Below, in pieces: positions 24,920 to 33,418 of a DNA stretch of 64,000 nt; position 1 is the stretch's first letter, and every line of letters starts with the position of its first letter. The position numbers and the translations under genes were made by a program. This DNA is from Limnohabitans sp. Hippo3. Lineage in GTDB: Bacteria; Pseudomonadota; Gammaproteobacteria; Burkholderiales; Burkholderiaceae_C. The DNA lies in the NCBI RefSeq assembly GCF_003063665.1, contig NZ_NESF01000001.1:186001-250000 (forward strand), given 5' to 3'. The notes beneath the pieces were generated by a model. It worked only from the letters and a program-made list of their open reading frames with translations, ran no database searches and had not been told where the DNA came from.

Positions 24920-26173
24920 ATGAGCCAGTCCCCCCGCCCACCTTTGATGTCGCTGGACGAGGCACTGGCCACGCTGCTGGCGCACATCAGCCCCTTGGCC
25001 GGCACAGAGTCGGTGGCCACCTTGGACGCCGACGGCCGCATCCTGGCGCAAGACGTGGTGTCTTCCTTGCAAGTGCCGGCCTTTGACAACGCTTCCATGG
25101 ACGGCTACGCGGTGCGCAGCACCGATGTGCAGCAAGCCGGGGTGGCGTTGAAGGTGACCCAGCGCATTCCCGCTGGGCACTTCGGGCAGCCCTTGGCACC
25201 CGGGCAGGCTGCCCGCATTTTCACAGGCGCCCCGGTGCCTTCAGGTGCTGACGCCATCGTGATGCAGGAGCAAACCGAGCCGGCAGAACAGACCGACCAG
25301 GTCCGTTTTGTGGCTGCGGCCCAGCCCGGCCAGTGGATTCGCCGCAGTGGCGAAGACGTTCGTCAGGGGGATACCGTATTGAAGCGCGGTCAAAAACTGG
25401 GTCCCGCCGAGCTGGGTCTGGCGGCCAGCCTGGGTTTGGCCCACCTGCAGGTCATGAGCCGACCCAAAGTGGCCTTGTTTTCCACGGGCGACGAGTTGGT
25501 CATGCCCGGTGATGTGGCCCCTGCCGACATGCCGCCCGGGGCCATTTACAACTCCAACCGGTTTTTTTTGCGGGCTTTGCTGCACCGCCTGGGCTGCGAG
25601 GTGAGCGATCTGGGCATCGTGCCCGACCGCCGGGAAGCCACGGTGGCCGCGCTCAAGACGGCGGCCGACCACCACGACCTGATTGTGACCAGCGGCGGGG
25701 TATCGGTCGGTGAAGAAGACCATGTCAAACCTGCCGTGCAGTCTTTGGGGGCCTTGTCGCTTTGGCAGATCGCGATGAAGCCGGGCAAACCCTTTGCCTA
25801 TGGCCATGTGCGGCGCGAGACAGCGACGGGCCTGGCCCATTTTGTGGGTCTGCCGGGCAATCCCGTGTCGAGCTTCATGACCTTTTTGCTCTTGGTCAAG
25901 CCCTTGATCCTGGCCCTTCAGGGTGCTGAGCAGCGTGCGCCTGTCCGGATGTCCTTGCCGGCCCATTTTGAGTTGCCCAAAGCCGACAAGCGGCGTGAAT
26001 TCTTGCGTGTTCGCCGCAATGCGTTGGGTGGGCTGGACCTCTTTCCCAACCAAAGCTCGGGGGTGCTGACCTCGGTGGTTTGGGGCGATGGCGTGGTGGA
26101 CAACCCCGCAGGCCAAACCATTGCGCATGGGGACCTTGTGAGTTTCTGGCCATTTGCGGAGTGGTTGTCATGA
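24920..26173 (+). CDS. moeA: Molybdopterin molybdenumtransferase MoeA
   Basis: A 417-residue MoeA that inserts molybdate into adenylated molybdopterin to form the molybdenum cofactor. Recognisable segments are VPAFDNASMDGYAVR, IFTGAPVPSGADAIVMQEQT, the MoCF motif TSGGVSVGEEDHVK and VGLPGNPVSSFMTF. It starts five bases after thrC although the pathways are unrelated, an order that is common in Burkholderiales. Its stop overlaps moaD (ATGA). Confidence 0.95.
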   Translation: MSQSPRPPLMSLDEALATLLAHISPLAGTESVATLDADGRILAQDVVSSLQVPAFDNASMDGYAVRSTDVQQAGVALKVTQRIPAGHFGQPLAPGQAARIFTGAPVPSGADAIVMQEQTEPAEQTDQVRFVAAAQPGQWIRRSGEDVRQGDTVLKRGQKLGPAELGLAASLGLAHLQVMSRPKVALFSTGDELVMPGDVAPADMPPGAIYNSNRFFLRALLHRLGCEVSDLGIVPDRREATVAALKTAADHHDLIVTSGGVSVGEEDHVKPAVQSLGALSLWQIAMKPGKPFAYGHVRRETATGLAHFVGLPGNPVSSFMTFLLLVKPLILALQGAEQRAPVRMSLPAHFELPKADKRREFLRVRRNALGGLDLFPNQSSGVLTSVVWGDGVVDNPAGQTIAHGDLVSFWPFAEWLS

Positions 26174-26421
26174 AGATTCAGGTGCGTTACTTTGCCTCTC
26201 TGCGCGAAAGCATTGGGCTGGCCAGCGAGATGGTGGACACGGACAGCCAAGACGTGGCGGGCCTCAGGGCGCAGTTGATCGCGCGCGGCGGTGCCCATGC
26301 CGAATGCCTGGCCAGCCAGCGGCCCGTGCGCGTGGCGGTCAACCAGGTCATGGCCACAGATGCTGCGCCGCTCACTGCCAACGCCGAAGTGGCCTTTTTC
26401 CCGCCTGTCACCGGAGGCTAA
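26170..26421 (+). CDS. moaD: Molybdopterin synthase sulfur carrier subunit MoaD
   Basis: An 83-residue ubiquitin-fold protein ending in the essential Gly-Gly (FFPPVTGG), which is thiocarboxylated and donates sulfur to precursor Z in molybdopterin synthase. The N-terminus MKIQVRYFASLRESIG is typical. It overlaps the moeA stop by four bases and precedes moaE by three. GGAGG near its end (26413-26417) serves as the moaE ribosome-binding site. Confidence 0.95.
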   Translation: MKIQVRYFASLRESIGLASEMVDTDSQDVAGLRAQLIARGGAHAECLASQRPVRVAVNQVMATDAAPLTANAEVAFFPPVTGG

Positions 26422-26424
26422 GCC

Positions 26425-26913
26425 ATGCCCGATCTCGTCACCGTGCAGCAAGAAGACTTCGATGTGTCGCAGGAATTGAGCGCCTTGCGGGCACAAGATT
26501 TGCGCGTGGGCGCGGTGTGCAGTTTTGTGGGCACGGTGCGCGATACCCGCGCCTTGACAGGCCAGGCGCAAGACGAGGTGCAGGTGATGGAACTGGAACA
26601 TTACCCGGGCATGACCGAAAAATCGATCGAAGGCATGATCGAGCAAGCGCACCAGCGTTTCGATTTTTATGCCGCCCGCGTGGTGCATCGGGTGGGGCGC
26701 TTGCTGCCCGCCGATCAGATTGTCCTAGTGGCGGTCACTTCGGCGCACCGTGGCGAGAGCTTCAAGGCCTGCGAATTCCTGATGGACTACCTCAAGACCC
26801 AAGCTCCTTTCTGGAAAAAAGAGCAAACCCCGCAAGGGGCACAGTGGGTCGATGCGCGGGTGTCCGACGATGCGGCTCTGGCCCGCTGGGGCATTGAGGG
26901 CCGCAACGCCTGA
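26425..26913 (+). CDS. moaE: Molybdopterin synthase catalytic subunit MoaE
   Basis: A 162-residue large subunit of molybdopterin synthase, pairing with MoaD to convert cyclic pyranopterin monophosphate to molybdopterin. Typical segments are GAVCSFVGTVRDT, MELEHYPGMTEKSIEGM, RVGRLLPADQIVLVAVTSAHR and the active-site KTQAPFWKKE with its lysines. It is the last gene of the alaA-to-moaE block. No terminator hairpin is obvious in the 13 bases before the convergent pseudogene. Confidence 0.95.
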   Translation: MPDLVTVQQEDFDVSQELSALRAQDLRVGAVCSFVGTVRDTRALTGQAQDEVQVMELEHYPGMTEKSIEGMIEQAHQRFDFYAARVVHRVGRLLPADQIVLVAVTSAHRGESFKACEFLMDYLKTQAPFWKKEQTPQGAQWVDARVSDDAALARWGIEGRNA

Positions 26914-26926
26914 GCGGTTGCAGGCC

Positions 26927-27477
26927 TCAGTGTTTGTAAACCGGGGGCGTGGCCACCGTCCCCGCGCTGTCACCGTGGCTTGGGGGCGGGCTGGCCGTCA
27001 TCAGGCCCCAATCGGCCTTGGCCATGCACTGGCGAATCAGGTGGATCAGCCCGTGGACCAGTGAGGCTTGCAAATTCATCTGGCAAGACTGCGTGTTGTC
27101 GCCAGTTTTCTGCTGGAACACGATCTGCAATCCGCCGCTGGCTTGCAAACTGATGTGTGCATCGGTGACCAACAGGGGCTCGCTGCCCAAAGGCAACTGC
27201 TGCACTTTGCCATCGTACGGGGTCGCAAAATCTGCAGTTTGCAAAAAAGCCTCGCGTTTGAGTTCGGTCAGCATTTGCCGGGCTGCGGGGTCTGCAACGG
27301 CCAGTTCTGGCTGCGCGGCCTCCAGGCGGCCAATCGACTGGTCCATGCCGGGCAGCAAGCGCATCACCATGCGGCGGGTCAGCCAAAAACGGAACTCCTG
27401 GGCGTCCTGGTGTTCAGGCGCAACAACAGGCGATCTTGACGTTCGTCATGGCTGACGGACAGCTGGTGAATGTTCAT
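26927..27477 (-). pseudogene. Conserved hypothetical gene disrupted by a frameshift
   Basis: On the minus strand an ATG at 27477 opens [20 protein letters not shown], continues through LNT and then leaves frame, stopping after 33 codons. In a second frame, starting at about 27406, DAQEFRFWLTRRMVMRLLPG continues without interruption to 26927. Adding one base near 27407-27412 (ACCAGG to ACCCAGG) joins them as LNT-Q-DAQEF into a protein of about 183 residues, so I infer a one-base deletion or a sequencing error. Function unknown. A TAAAAT hexamer lies six bases before the ATG, and the gene diverges from clpB. The 147-residue ORF at 26927-27370 would be only its 3' part. Confidence 0.7.
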
Positions 27478-27514
27478 GGCTTGATTTTAGGCAAGCCCGA
27501 GCCGGGTTGCCTGA

Positions 27515-27542
27515 CTTGAAAATGGGCAATGCCTCCCCAAAT
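27515..27542 (+). promoter_or_regulatory. Sigma-32 heat-shock promoter of clpB
   Basis: CTTGAA, a 14-base spacer, then CCCCAAAT, close to the sigma-32 consensus CTTGAA-N13-17-CCCCATnT. Predicted start at about 27549, leaving a short leader with GGAG at 27553 before the ATG at 27564. Confidence 0.85.
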
Positions 27543-27563
27543 GTCCATCATTGGAGAAATCTC

Positions 27564-30170
27564 ATGCGCCTAGACAAACTGACCACCAAATTTCATGAAG
27601 CCTTGTCCGATGCCCAATCCCTGGCGTTGGGACGGGATCACGCGTACATCGAGCCTGTCCACGTGCTGGTGGCGATGCTCAAGCAAGAAGAGGGGCCCAA
27701 GGCTTTGCTGTTGAGAGCCGGCGTGCAAGTGCCGGGCTTGACCCTGGCTGCAGAAGCCGCGTTGGGCCGCTTGCCGCAAGTCACGGGGCAGGACCAGGTC
27801 CAGGTCGGCCCCGAGCTGGCCAAGCTGCTGCAAGGGGCTGAAAAAGAAGCCATCAAGCGGGGTGACGCCTTCATCGCCAGCGAACTGTTTTTGCTGGCTG
27901 TGGCCGACCACAAGGGCGATATTGGACGCTTGGCCAAAGAGCATGGCCTCAGCCGCAAGAGCCTGGAGACGGCCATCGACGCGGTTCGCGGGGGGCAGTC
28001 GGTGGGCAGTGCAGAGGCCGAAGGCCAGCGTGAAGCCCTCAAGAAATATTGCATCGACCTGACCGAGCGTGCCCGCATCGGCAAGCTGGACCCGGTGATT
28101 GGCCGCGACGACGAGATTCGTCGCGCCATCCAGGTTTTGCAGCGCCGCACCAAGAACAACCCGGTGCTGATCGGCGAGCCTGGTGTGGGCAAGACCGCGA
28201 TTGTCGAAGGCTTGGCCCAGCGGATCCTGGCGGGCGAGGTGCCTGATTCGCTCAAGGGCAAGCGGGTGCTGTCGCTCGACATGGCCGCTTTGCTGGCCGG
28301 GGCCAAGTTCCGCGGCGAGTTTGAGGAACGCCTGAAAACCGTGCTCAGCGAACTGGCCAAAGACGAAGGCCAGACCATCGTGTTCATCGACGAGCTGCAC
28401 ACCATGGTGGGCGCGGGCAAGGCCGAAGGCGCCATGGACGCGGGCAACATGCTCAAGCCTGCGCTGGCCCGGGGCGAGCTCCATTGCGTGGGCGCGACCA
28501 CGCTGGACGAGTACCGCAAATACATTGAAAAAGACGCCGCGCTGGAGCGCCGTTTCCAGAAAATTCTGGTCAACGAACCCACGGTGGAGGCCACCATTGC
28601 CATCTTGCGGGGTTTGCAGGAGAAATACGAAATCCACCACGGGGTGGACATCACCGACCCGGCCATTGTGGCGGCGGCCGAGCTCAGCCACCGCTACATC
28701 ACCGACCGTTTCCTGCCTGACAAGGCGATTGACCTGATTGACGAAGCCGCGGCCAAGATCAAGATCGAGATCGACTCCAAGCCCGAGGTGATGGACAAGC
28801 TCGACCGCCGTTTGATCCAGCTGCAGATCGAGCGCGAAGCGGTGCGCAAGGAGAGCGATGAGGCCTCGCAAAAACGCTTTGCCTTGATCGAGGAAGAGAT
28901 CGACAAGCTCAAAAAGGAAGCGGCCGATCTGGAGGAAATCTGGCGGGCCGAGAAGTCGCAAGCCCAAGGTGGCCAGCAGGTGCGCGAGCAAATCGACCAG
29001 CTCAAGCAGCAAATCGAGGAGTTCACGCGCAAGGGCGATTTCAACAAGGTGGCCGAGTTGCAGTATGGCAAGCTGCCTGCGCTGGAAAAAACCCTCAAGG
29101 AGGTGCAGGCCAAAGAGTCGGCCCCCGGTGAAAAACCGGTGCACCGCTTGCTGCGCACCCAGGTGGGGGCTGAAGAGATTGCCGAGGTGGTGTCGCGTGC
29201 GACAGGCATCCCGGTGTCCAAGATGATGCAGGGCGAACGCGAAAAGCTGTTGCAGATGGAAGATAAGCTGCACCAGCGCGTGGTGGGCCAGGACGAAGCG
29301 ATTGCGGCCGTGGCCAACGCCATCCGGCGCTCGCGTTCGGGCCTGTCCGATCCGAACCGCCCAACCGGCTCTTTCATGTTTTTGGGCCCCACAGGGGTGG
29401 GCAAAACCGAGCTGTGCAAAGCGCTGGCGGGCTTTTTGTTTGACAGCGAGGACCACCTCATCCGCATCGACATGAGCGAGTTCATGGAAAAGCATTCGGT
29501 GGCCCGCCTGATCGGTGCGCCACCAGGCTATGTGGGCTATGAAGAGGGCGGCTATTTGACCGAGGCGGTGCGTCGCAAGCCCTACAGCGTGTTGCTGCTC
29601 GACGAGGTGGAAAAAGCCCATCCCGATGTCTTCAACATCCTGCTGCAAGTGCTGGACGACGGTCGCCTGACCGACGGACAAGGCCGCACGGTGGACTTCA
29701 AGAACACGGTGATCGTGATGACCTCCAATTTGGGCTCGCACCTGATCCAGTCCATGGTGGGGCAGCCTGCCGAAGACATCAAGGACGCGGTGTGGGATGA
29801 GTTGAAAACCCGTTTCCGTCCGGAGTTCCTGAACCGCATCGACGAGACCGTGGTCTTCCATGGGCTGGAAGCCCAGCACATCGCCGCGATTGCCGAGATC
29901 CAGCTGCAGGTCTTGCAAACCCGCCTGGCCCGCATGGATCTGACCTTGAAGGTCAGTGCCGCCGCCTTGTCCGAATTGGCCAAGGTGGGCTTCGATCCGG
30001 TGTTTGGCGCACGGCCACTGAAAAGGGCGATTCAGCAGCGTCTGGAAAACCCCTTGTCCAAACTGCTGCTGGAAGGGCGCTTTCCGCCCAAGTGCACCAT
30101 CGAGGTCTCGGTGGACCCGGTGCGCGCCCCGGGCCAGTTCGACTTCCAGGTGGTCGAACACGCGTCGTGA
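27564..30170 (+). CDS. clpB: ATP-dependent disaggregase ClpB
   Basis: An 868-residue Hsp100 AAA+ chaperone that rescues aggregated proteins with DnaK. It has an N-terminal Clp repeat domain (about 1-145), a first AAA module with [13 protein letters not shown], a long coiled-coil M domain (about 410-525) that distinguishes it from ClpA, and a second AAA module with [14 protein letters not shown] and the C-terminal D2 small domain. The ATG at 27564 follows GGAG and a sigma-32 promoter. There is no ClpP-binding IGF loop, consistent with disaggregation rather than proteolysis. Confidence 0.97.
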   Translation: MRLDKLTTKFHEALSDAQSLALGRDHAYIEPVHVLVAMLKQEEGPKALLLRAGVQVPGLTLAAEAALGRLPQVTGQDQVQVGPELAKLLQGAEKEAIKRGDAFIASELFLLAVADHKGDIGRLAKEHGLSRKSLETAIDAVRGGQSVGSAEAEGQREALKKYCIDLTERARIGKLDPVIGRDDEIRRAIQVLQRRTKNNPVLIGEPGVGKTAIVEGLAQRILAGEVPDSLKGKRVLSLDMAALLAGAKFRGEFEERLKTVLSELAKDEGQTIVFIDELHTMVGAGKAEGAMDAGNMLKPALARGELHCVGATTLDEYRKYIEKDAALERRFQKILVNEPTVEATIAILRGLQEKYEIHHGVDITDPAIVAAAELSHRYITDRFLPDKAIDLIDEAAAKIKIEIDSKPEVMDKLDRRLIQLQIEREAVRKESDEASQKRFALIEEEIDKLKKEAADLEEIWRAEKSQAQGGQQVREQIDQLKQQIEEFTRKGDFNKVAELQYGKLPALEKTLKEVQAKESAPGEKPVHRLLRTQVGAEEIAEVVSRATGIPVSKMMQGEREKLLQMEDKLHQRVVGQDEAIAAVANAIRRSRSGLSDPNRPTGSFMFLGPTGVGKTELCKALAGFLFDSEDHLIRIDMSEFMEKHSVARLIGAPPGYVGYEEGGYLTEAVRRKPYSVLLLDEVEKAHPDVFNILLQVLDDGRLTDGQGRTVDFKNTVIVMTSNLGSHLIQSMVGQPAEDIKDAVWDELKTRFRPEFLNRIDETVVFHGLEAQHIAAIAEIQLQVLQTRLARMDLTLKVSAAALSELAKVGFDPVFGARPLKRAIQQRLENPLSKLLLEGRFPPKCTIEVSVDPVRAPGQFDFQVVEHAS

Positions 30171-30231
30171 CGCGACAGGCCGTGCAAGCAGCGCTTGCAC
30201 GGCTGTGACAGACCCGCCCTGCGGCCTTGGG

Positions 30232-30237
30232 CACAAT
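30232..30237 (+). promoter_or_regulatory. -10-like CACAAT before the ThDP enzyme gene
   Basis: CACAAT ends five bases before the ATG at 30243. Part of the recurrent leaderless pattern; -35 unclear. Confidence 0.35.
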
Positions 30238-30242
30238 GGGGC

Positions 30243-31934
30243 ATGACTTCAAAAATTGCTGGCCACCTTCTCGTTGAATGCCTTCTGGCCCAAGGCGTTA
30301 CCCATGCGTTTGGCGTCCCCGGCGAAAGCTATCTGGCGGTGCTGGATGGCTTTCATTTGCACCGCGACACGATCCGGTTTGTGACCTGCAGGCAGGAGGG
30401 TGGGGCGGCTTTCATGGCCGAGGCCCAAGGCAAGCTGACGGGCCGCCCAGGTATCTGTTTCGTCACGCGCGGCCCGGGTGCCACCAACGCCTCCATCGGT
30501 GTGCACACCGCGTTCCAGGATTCCACGCCCATGATTTTGTTTGTGGGCGATGTGGCCAGCGACACCCGCGACCGCGAGGCCTTCCAGGAAATGGACTACA
30601 CCCACTTCTTTGGCCCTTCGACCAAAGGCATGGCCAAACGGGTCGAGCGCTTGGACGACCCGGAGCGCTTGCCCGAGTATGTGGCCCGCGCTTTTGCCAC
30701 GGCCATGAACGGTCGGCCTGGCCCTGTGGTTTTGGTGTTGCCTGAAGACATGCTGACCCGCCCCGTCAAGGCCGAGGCGCTGGGTCGCGTAGAGCCTGTT
30801 CAGGCCTGGAGCGACCCGGGCGCCTTGCGCACACTGCGCGACCTGCTGCTGGCGGCCCGCAAGCCTCTGGTGATTGCAGGTGGCGGCGGATGGACCACGC
30901 AGGCCGCTCAAGCCTTGCAGCGTTTTGCCGAAAACTGGCAACTGCCTGTCGCCAATGCTTTCCGCTTTCAAGACACTTTTGACAACCACCACCCTTTGTA
31001 TGCCGGTGATGTCGGCATTGGCATCGGGCCGGCTTTGGCTCAAGCCGTGCGCGAGTCGGATCTGATCTTGGCTTTGGGGCCGCGCCTGGGCGAAATGACG
31101 ACCAGTGGCTACACCTTGCTGCAAGCGCCCAAACCCGTCCAGAAATTGGTGCACATCCATGGCAGCCCAGAAGAGTTGAACCGTGTATACCAAGCGGATT
31201 TGGCAATCCTCGCCACCATGAATGCGGCTGCACGCAGCCTTGAAGTGCTGACAGCACCCACCGAGCTGCCTTGGACCGAATGGACGCAGCAGGTGCATCA
31301 GGGCTATCTGAACAACCTGAAACCCCAGGCCTTGCCCGGCGATGTGGACATGCCCGACATTGTGGCCACGCTGCAAAAGCATCTGCCTCCCGATGCGGTG
31401 GTCACGAACGGGGCTGGCAACTTTGCCAGCTGGATGCACCGTTTCTTCAAGCACCATGGCCTGGCCAAGGGTCACAAAACCCAATTGGCGCCCACGGTCG
31501 GGGCCATGGGTTATGGCGTCCCGGCAGGCATTGCGGCCAATTTGCTGACCGGACGGGTGGCTTTCACCATCGCAGGTGACGGTGACTTCTTGATGAATGG
31601 TCAGGAGTTGGCGACCGCTGTGCAGCACGGCGGCAAAAGCATCATTGTGGTGTTGAACAACGGCATGTACGGCACGATCCGAATGCACCAGGAGCGCGAA
31701 TACCCCACGCACGTGACAGGCTCGCAGCTGAAAAATCCTGACTTTGCCGCTTTGGCCGAGGCGTATGGCTATGTCGGGGTGCGCATCCAGAAAACGGCGC
31801 AATTCGAATCGGCGCTGCTGGATGCACTCGCCCGTTCACAGGGCACCCTGATCGAGGTGACGCTTGACCCTGAAGTGATCACCACACGCGGCACCTTGCA
31901 GGCGATCACGCAAGCGTCTTTGGCCAAGAGATGA
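30243..31934 (+). CDS. Thiamine diphosphate-dependent enzyme (acetolactate synthase-like)
   Basis: A 563-residue ThDP-binding enzyme with the three-domain layout of acetohydroxyacid synthases and 2-oxoacid decarboxylases. The N-terminal pyrimidine domain carries the catalytic Glu in RQEGGAAFMAEA (about 51), a central Rossmann-like domain follows, and the C-terminal ThDP domain holds the Mg-binding GDGDFLMNGQELAT (about 445) ending with the VVLNN pair. No small AHAS subunit is adjacent and the real ilv genes are not here, so a catabolic or specialised 2-oxoacid role is likely. Substrate unknown. Confidence 0.85.
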   Translation: MTSKIAGHLLVECLLAQGVTHAFGVPGESYLAVLDGFHLHRDTIRFVTCRQEGGAAFMAEAQGKLTGRPGICFVTRGPGATNASIGVHTAFQDSTPMILFVGDVASDTRDREAFQEMDYTHFFGPSTKGMAKRVERLDDPERLPEYVARAFATAMNGRPGPVVLVLPEDMLTRPVKAEALGRVEPVQAWSDPGALRTLRDLLLAARKPLVIAGGGGWTTQAAQALQRFAENWQLPVANAFRFQDTFDNHHPLYAGDVGIGIGPALAQAVRESDLILALGPRLGEMTTSGYTLLQAPKPVQKLVHIHGSPEELNRVYQADLAILATMNAAARSLEVLTAPTELPWTEWTQQVHQGYLNNLKPQALPGDVDMPDIVATLQKHLPPDAVVTNGAGNFASWMHRFFKHHGLAKGHKTQLAPTVGAMGYGVPAGIAANLLTGRVAFTIAGDGDFLMNGQELATAVQHGGKSIIVVLNNGMYGTIRMHQEREYPTHVTGSQLKNPDFAALAEAYGYVGVRIQKTAQFESALLDALARSQGTLIEVTLDPEVITTRGTLQAITQASLAKR

Positions 31935-31959
31935 AAGGCATGGCTTTCAAACCGACGTA

Positions 31960-31985
31960 AAAAAACCCGCTTGCGCGGGTTTTTT
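31960..31985. terminator. Bidirectional terminator
   Basis: Perfect stem AAAAAACCCGC/GCGGGTTTTTT with loop TTGC between two convergent genes, with T runs on both strands. Confidence 0.9.
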
Positions 31986-32004
31986 CATGAGGTAGCAAGC
32001 TGAA

Positions 32005-32406
32005 TTACTTCAGGTGCTTGCCAATCAAGCCGGCCATTTCAAACATGGTGACTTGTGCCTTGCCAAACACAGCCTTGAGCTTGTCGTCGGCGTTGATGGC
32101 ACGGCGGTTCACGCTGTCTTGCAGGTTGTGCTTCTTGATGTAGACCCACATCTTGCTGACCACTTCGGTGCGCGGCAGTGGTGTAGCGCCCACCACAGCA
32201 GCCAATGCTGGGCTGGGTGTCAAGGCTTTCATGAAAGCGGGATTGGGGGTGCGTTTCTTAGCAGGTGCCGCCTTTTTGGCGGGTGCTTTTGCCGCTACTT
32301 TTTTAGCGGGTGCTGCAGCTTTTTTCGCTGGAGCAGCTTTCTTGGCCGGAGCTGCTTTTTTAGCGGGTGCAGCTTTTGTTGCCGGGGTTTTTTTCGCAGT
32401 TGCCAT
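32005..32406 (-). CDS. SWIB/MDM2-domain protein with Lys/Ala-rich H1-like tail
   Basis: A 133-residue basic protein. Residues about 1-52 are a low-complexity tail of repeated PAKKA units, resembling histone H1 tails and bacterial nucleoid proteins. Residues about 53-133 form a SWIB/MDM2 domain (LPRTEVVSKMWVYIKKHNLQ, FGKAQVTMFEMAGLIGKHL), otherwise best known from eukaryotic chromatin remodellers and chlamydiae. A role in DNA compaction is inferred. The ATG at 32406 has AAAGGA upstream. The repeat gives imprecise short repeats at DNA level (about 32265-32395). Confidence 0.88.
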   Translation of the reverse strand: MATAKKTPATKAAPAKKAAPAKKAAPAKKAAAPAKKVAAKAPAKKAAPAKKRTPNPAFMKALTPSPALAAVVGATPLPRTEVVSKMWVYIKKHNLQDSVNRRAINADDKLKAVFGKAQVTMFEMAGLIGKHLK

Positions 32407-32574
32407 GGTGAAATTCCTTTGATCGGAAGTGGGTTCGTCGCTGAGTAACAGTTTGTTTCCAGCTGACTGCATGCTACTGGAGAAACTGCGACTTTCCAAG
32501 CCGAATCCGCATTTTTCTATAGGGGTTGTTGCTGATTTACGTGCAGATTCGCGGATTTTTCATCGCTGCTTGGA

Positions 32575-32599
32575 CATACGCACCGACTCAGTGCGTATG
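32575..32599. repeat. Perfect inverted repeat, 9-bp arms
   Basis: CATACGCAC and GTGCGTATG flank a seven-base spacer in the gap between the SWIB gene and the RraA-like gene. No T run follows. It could be an operator or a leader hairpin for the RraA-like gene. The rest of 32407-32658 shows only AT-rich promoter-like DNA without a motif I can assign. Confidence 0.5.
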
Positions 32600-32658
32600 C
32601 GCTGTGTAAGTCGCTTCGATTCCACTTGTTTTTTATTGGCCACGGCATGGTGATGACG

Positions 32659-33168
32659 ATGAACACAAGTGCTTCTTTTTCGACCTGTGATTTTTGTGAC
32701 GCGCACAAAGCGGATGACTCGGGTGATTTTCGGGTGTTGGCGCCTGTCTTCAAAGATTTTGGTGGACGGACGTCTTTTCATGGACAGGTGTTGACCGTAA
32801 AGTGCTATCAGGACAACAGCCATGTCAAAAAGGCTGTGGAGTCGGATGGTTTGGGACGTGTTCTGGTGGTCGATGGGGCGGGTTGTTTGCAACGCGCTTT
32901 GCTTGGAGGCAATTTGGCCGCGGCTGCCGCACGCCATGGTTGGGCGGGTGTAGTGGTCTATGGTTGTGTGCGTGATCTTTCAGAGATCAGCGTTTTGCCC
33001 ATGGGCATTCGAGCCTTGGCCTTGAACCCGATGCCAACGGTGCGTGCCGATCAGGGTCAAACAGGCGTGACCGTGTCGGTTCAAGGCACGCTTGTGCATA
33101 CAGGGGATTGGCTTTATGCGGACAGCGATGGCATGGTGCTCAGTCGCCATGCCCTGCCCATTTCATAA
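32659..33168 (+). CDS. RraA-like protein (HMG/CHA aldolase / RNase E inhibitor family)
   Basis: A 169-residue RraA-family protein. Relatives include 4-hydroxy-4-methyl-2-oxoglutarate aldolase and the E. coli regulator of RNase E. The core GRVLVVDGAGCLQRALLGGN and VVVYGCVRDLSEI is well preserved; the Arg-Asp after GCV is the metal/substrate site in the aldolases. Three clustered ATGs (32647, 32653, 32659) are possible; the last has GGTGAT just upstream and gives a typical length. Which of the two activities applies cannot be decided. Confidence 0.85.
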   Translation: MNTSASFSTCDFCDAHKADDSGDFRVLAPVFKDFGGRTSFHGQVLTVKCYQDNSHVKKAVESDGLGRVLVVDGAGCLQRALLGGNLAAAAARHGWAGVVVYGCVRDLSEISVLPMGIRALALNPMPTVRADQGQTGVTVSVQGTLVHTGDWLYADSDGMVLSRHALPIS

Positions 33169-33222
33169 GTTGTCAGGTATTTTCATAATTTGAAAAAATA
33201 CACATGCTGCGATGCCGCAATT

Positions 33223-33239
33223 TTTCTCAATATGAGAAA
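33223..33239. promoter_or_regulatory. Palindrome in the AT-rich aceA upstream region
   Basis: TTTCTCA-ATA-TGAGAAA, itself enclosed by CGCAAT (33216-33221) and ATTGCG (33251-33256). The surrounding line 33241-33300 is only about 22% G+C. Looks like a nested operator; the regulator is unknown. Confidence 0.4.
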
Positions 33240-33299
33240 TAAAAAATCACATTGCGAAATTATTTACGTAAGCCATTGATTTTAAACAAATAAAAATAT

Positions 33300-33343
33300 G
33301 TCTTGTATAAGACATAAGAATGTGAGTTGGTCTTCTATAAGAG
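33300..33343. promoter_or_regulatory. Two related palindromes upstream of aceA
   Basis: GTCTTGTATAAGAC (33300-33313) and GTCTTCTATAAGAG (33330-33343) are 30 bp apart, three helical turns, about 75-120 bases before aceA. A TAAGAT box (33345-33350) follows the second. They resemble TCTTATATAAGA-type operators that I recall upstream of central carbon genes in beta-proteobacteria; the binding protein is not known to me. Confidence 0.55.
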
Positions 33344-33418
33344 TTAAGATGAATCCAACGACGAAGCAGAATTCGCTGCCTACATCGCCAGATTTCCACT
33401 TGACTACAGGAGTTCTCC

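Noticed and set aside
27395-27415. Programmed ribosomal frameshift in the gene beside clpB
   Set aside because: No slippery heptamer or downstream pseudoknot is seen at the frame change; a simple one-base deletion explains it better.
27570-30236. An 888-codon minus-strand frame opposite clpB
   Set aside because: Shadow of the clpB codon pattern; composition biased to His, Leu and Gln, with no domain visible.
30243-31934. Assignment of the ThDP enzyme as acetolactate synthase IlvB
   Set aside because: No small subunit or ilvC adjacent, and the sequence only shows the general ThDP fold; naming it ilvB would overstate the evidence.
32265-32395. Short tandem DNA repeats that might suggest a CRISPR-like or satellite array
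   Set aside because: They encode the PAKKA protein repeat of the SWIB gene; units are irregular and in frame, with no spacers.
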